Assembly: GCA_937906285.1 (NCBI GenBank)
Contig: CALCWL010000421.1
Location: 1-6,876, forward strand
DNA length: 6,876 nucleotides
Reading direction: 5' to 3'
Source of the DNA: an uncultured Rhodanobacter sp.
Lineage (GTDB): Bacteria; Pseudomonadota; Gammaproteobacteria; Xanthomonadales; Rhodanobacteraceae
Positions 5,738 to 6,876 of this stretch are shown in pieces. Every line of letters begins with the position of its first letter. The stretch's first letter is position 1. The notes beneath the pieces were generated by a model. That model made no database searches. It was not told where the DNA came from and saw only the letters and a list, made by a program, of their open reading frames with translations. The position numbers were made by a program, and so were the translations under genes.

Positions 5738-6468
5738 GGATTCACCTCGCTATGGCCCATCACGCACCAGCCCGGCAGCGGCGTCGTCTGCGCCGCGGCG
5801 GGCTGGGGGTGCATGTCCGCCGGCGGCGCGTGGCTGGCCAGCCACGCGGATACCGCGACGATGTCCGACTCGCGCATGCGATTGGCCACCACGCCCATGC
5901 AGTACGGCCCTTCCGCCGCGCGGGTATGCGTGCGCCACGACACCAGCTGGTTGCTGATGTAGCCGGAGGAGAGGCCGACCAGGCCCGGCATCATCGGCTC
6001 GAAGCCGGTGAGCTTGTCGCCGTGGCAGCTCACGCACGAAGGCACGGCGCGGGACGGATCGCCATGCAGCACCACCTGCTCGCCGCGGCGCAGCACCTCG
6101 GCCGGCACCGCCGGCTGCGGCCAGCGCCGGTAGGGCAGATCCTGCGCGGCGAAGTAGCCGGCGATCTGCCGCAGGTACGGCTGGCTCAGCTGGCGCACCA
6201 CGTATTCCATCGGCGCGTGCCGGCGCTGGCCGGACTGGAAATACTCCAGCTGCTGCAGCAGGTAGCCGGCCGGCTTGCCGGCCAGGCGCGGCGCCTGCAC
6301 GCCGTCGGGCGAGCCCTCGCCGCGCGCGCCGTGGCAACTGGTGCACGCGGCCACGCGCTGTTCCAGGGTGTCGGGCGTGGTGGCGGCCAGGGCGGCCGTG
6401 GCGCTGCAAAACGCAAGCAGCGCGACCGCCGCGCGCAGCGGCGAGCGTCGGAAACGAGGAGGGATCAT
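5734..6468 (-). CDS. Periplasmic diheme cytochrome c (c4-like)
   Basis: Two-domain soluble cytochrome c, similar to cytochrome c4, expected to shuttle electrons in the periplasm. From the chosen ATG it has 244 residues. A signal peptide is clear: basic start (MIPPRFRRSPLR), hydrophobic core about 12-24, cleavage likely after ALA (A28). Haem sites are CTSCH (42-46) and CVSCH (145-149), with probable Met ligands M87 (HAPMEYV) and M198 (ANRMRESD); M191 is an alternative. Two extra cysteines, C190 and C235, lie in the second domain and the tail and could pair. The frame stays open upstream to 6864, but that extension has no cytochrome or signal features, so the ATG at 6468 is preferred; only AGGCGG abutting the ATG resembles a ribosome site. 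It overlaps the triheme gene by ATGA, implying one transcript and a shared electron route. Family sure. Confidence 0.88.
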   Translation of the reverse strand: MIPPRFRRSPLRAAVALLAFCSATAALAATTPDTLEQRVAACTSCHGARGEGSPDGVQAPRLAGKPAGYLLQQLEYFQSGQRRHAPMEYVVRQLSQPYLRQIAGYFAAQDLPYRRWPQPAVPAEVLRRGEQVVLHGDPSRAVPSCVSCHGDKLTGFEPMMPGLVGLSSGYISNQLVSWRTHTRAAEGPYCMGVVANRMRESDIVAVSAWLASHAPPADMHPQPAAAQTTPLPGWCVMGHSEVNP

Positions 6469-6560
6469 CCGCCTATGGTAATCCCGCGCGCCGGGTCGCC
6501 GACGACTCGCGACAACCTGCCGCACTGCGCAGCCCGCGGCACGGCGGTCATGGTTGCCAG

Positions 6561-6601
6561 ACTTTTCGTGCGCACCACGAGCACGGCAAGGCGCGAAAAG
6601 T
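6561..6601. repeat. Spaced inverted repeat ACTTTTCG...CGAAAAGT
   Basis: Two perfect 8-base arms, 6561-6568 and 6594-6601, face each other with centres 33 bp apart, about three helical turns. In RNA the pairing could extend by three more pairs including one G-U. It lies midway between the divergent units, so a paired operator is possible; a transcript hairpin is the alternative. No protein is assigned. Confidence 0.45.
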
Positions 6602-6615
6602 TGCAGATGAATCTG

Positions 6616-6645
6616 TTGACCGCAGCGCAACATTGCTCGTAAGGT
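6616..6645 (+). promoter_or_regulatory. Probable sigma-70 promoter for the plus-strand leader
   Basis: TTGACC (6616-6621, five of six -35 consensus bases) is followed after 18 bases by TAAGGT (6640-6645, three of six -10 bases). Transcription would begin near 6652, at or next to the first ATG of the leader. An imperfect palindrome (GTTG/CAAC arms, 6615-6631) overlaps the -35. Called on sequence match and on its place before the leader. Confidence 0.45.
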
Positions 6646-6735
6646 CGATCCATGTCGTCGATTTTCCGCCCAGCACGCCCACTCGCCGCCCCGGTCTGCA
6701 CCGGTGCCGCCGCCGCGCGCACGGGCATCGCCGCC

Positions 6736-6798
6736 ATGACTACGCGCACGATTACCACCGGTACCACTCGTCCCGGGCGGAGCGTCGTGCGCAGCTGA
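6736..6798 (+). CDS. Putative threonine-rich leader peptide (attenuation)
   Basis: A 20-codon frame starting MTTRTITTGTTRPG and ending in TGA contains seven Thr codons (ACT, ACG, ACG, ACC, ACC, ACC, ACT) and one Ile codon within its first 11 codons. This resembles the ITT-type runs of ThrL leader peptides, in which ribosome stalling at Thr and Ile codons controls transcription of the threonine operon. The frame is open upstream to an ATG at 6652, preceded by AAGG seven bases away, which would give a 48-residue version. No strong Shine-Dalgarno precedes the 6736 ATG. A strong GC hairpin follows 15 bases after the stop, as in attenuators. The operon it would control lies beyond the right edge, so the call rests on composition and layout only. 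Confidence 0.45.
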   Translation: MTTRTITTGTTRPGRSVVRS

Positions 6799-6812
6799 AG
6801 TTTTCCACGCAA

Positions 6813-6838
6813 CGGCCCGCTCTCGACGAGGCGGGCCG
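6813..6838 (+). terminator. GC hairpin after leader peptide, candidate attenuator stem
   Basis: CGGCCCGC (6813-6820) pairs perfectly with GCGGGCCG (6831-6838), and CTC/GAG continue the stem beyond one bulged T around a GAC loop. The 5' arm could instead pair with CGGGC at 6774-6778 in the leader frame (with GCCCG at 6815-6819), giving mutually exclusive structures as expected of attenuation. No T run follows within the window, so terminator function is not shown. Confidence 0.4.
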
Positions 6839-6876
6839 GCTGATACCGACACGCCAGCGAGCACGGGCCTCCACCG

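Larger units (their letters stand above)
6469..6651. other. Divergent intergenic region between cytochrome operon and plus-strand leader
   Basis: No coding region is supported here. It separates the minus-strand cytochrome genes from the plus-strand leader and is more AT-rich than the genes, especially 6540-6650. It holds a spaced inverted repeat (6561-6601) and a plus-strand promoter candidate (6616-6645). On the minus strand, TACCAT at 6475-6480 resembles a -10 box, but it would place transcription initiation at the cytochrome ATG and has no good -35, so I do not call a minus-strand promoter. Confidence 0.6.

Noticed and set aside
4736..5962. 408-codon plus-strand open frame opposite the cytochromes
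   Set aside because: It spans the junction of two real cytochrome genes on the other strand and shows no protein motif.
6469..6864. N-terminal extension of the diheme cytochrome frame up to 6864
   Set aside because: The extension has no signal peptide or haem motif and crosses the divergent promoter region; a standard signal peptide begins exactly at the 6468 ATG.
6735..6876. His/Tyr-rich frame (HDYAHDYHRYH) read one base before the Thr-rich frame, as a histidine leader
   Set aside because: There is no ATG or GTG start in this frame upstream within the leader, and it stays open to the window edge without the early stop a leader peptide needs. It remains a weaker alternative.

Overview
The window is a high-GC stretch of bacterial DNA. 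Seven genes, one of them cut by the left edge, lie on the minus strand in two tightly packed blocks, and there is a short plus-strand leader at the right edge. The GC content, the c4-like cytochrome, the ubiquinone-type methyltransferase and the possible threonine-leader attenuator suggest a gammaproteobacterium, perhaps of the Xanthomonadales/Rhodanobacteraceae type. That placement is inference; no marker gene fixes it.

Read in the direction of transcription (right to left), the first block is two c-type cytochrome genes whose stop and start codons overlap as ATGA: a periplasmic diheme cytochrome (5734-6468) and a membrane-anchored triheme cytochrome (4451-5737) related to the cytochrome subunits of quinohaemoprotein or flavin alcohol/aldehyde/gluconate dehydrogenases. 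No dehydrogenase partner is in view. A GC hairpin follows the second gene. The 172-base gap before the next block also holds a perfect FNR/Anr-type palindrome (4349-4362).

The second block (4278 down to 1) is a five-gene operon-like cluster: a TIM-barrel sugar isomerase/epimerase (EboE-like), a LuxS-family protein with all its catalytic residues, a sugar-phosphate cyclase of the dehydroquinate synthase superfamily (EboD-like), a UbiG-like O-methyltransferase, and a UbiA-family prenyltransferase (EboC-like, cut by the left edge). Genes overlap by 4, 4 and 23 bases, and the last junction is a 4-base gap, so translation is probably coupled. The E, D and C components match the core of the widespread 'ebo' cluster, whose product is unknown. 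The embedded luxS and ubiG-like genes and the order E-luxS-D-ubiG-C are not the canonical eboABCDEF layout. A reasonable reading is a pathway that isomerises a sugar phosphate, cyclises it to a cyclitol-like product, methylates it and transfers a prenyl group at the membrane, with the LuxS homologue doing a sugar-type isomerisation/elimination or recycling homocysteine from the methyltransferase reaction. This is the most interesting part of the window.

The right end (6469-6876) has no protein gene I can support. It holds a spaced inverted repeat, a probable plus-strand promoter, a short threonine-rich reading frame and a strong GC hairpin. Together these look like an amino-acid (threonine) attenuation leader for an operon beginning beyond the right edge.
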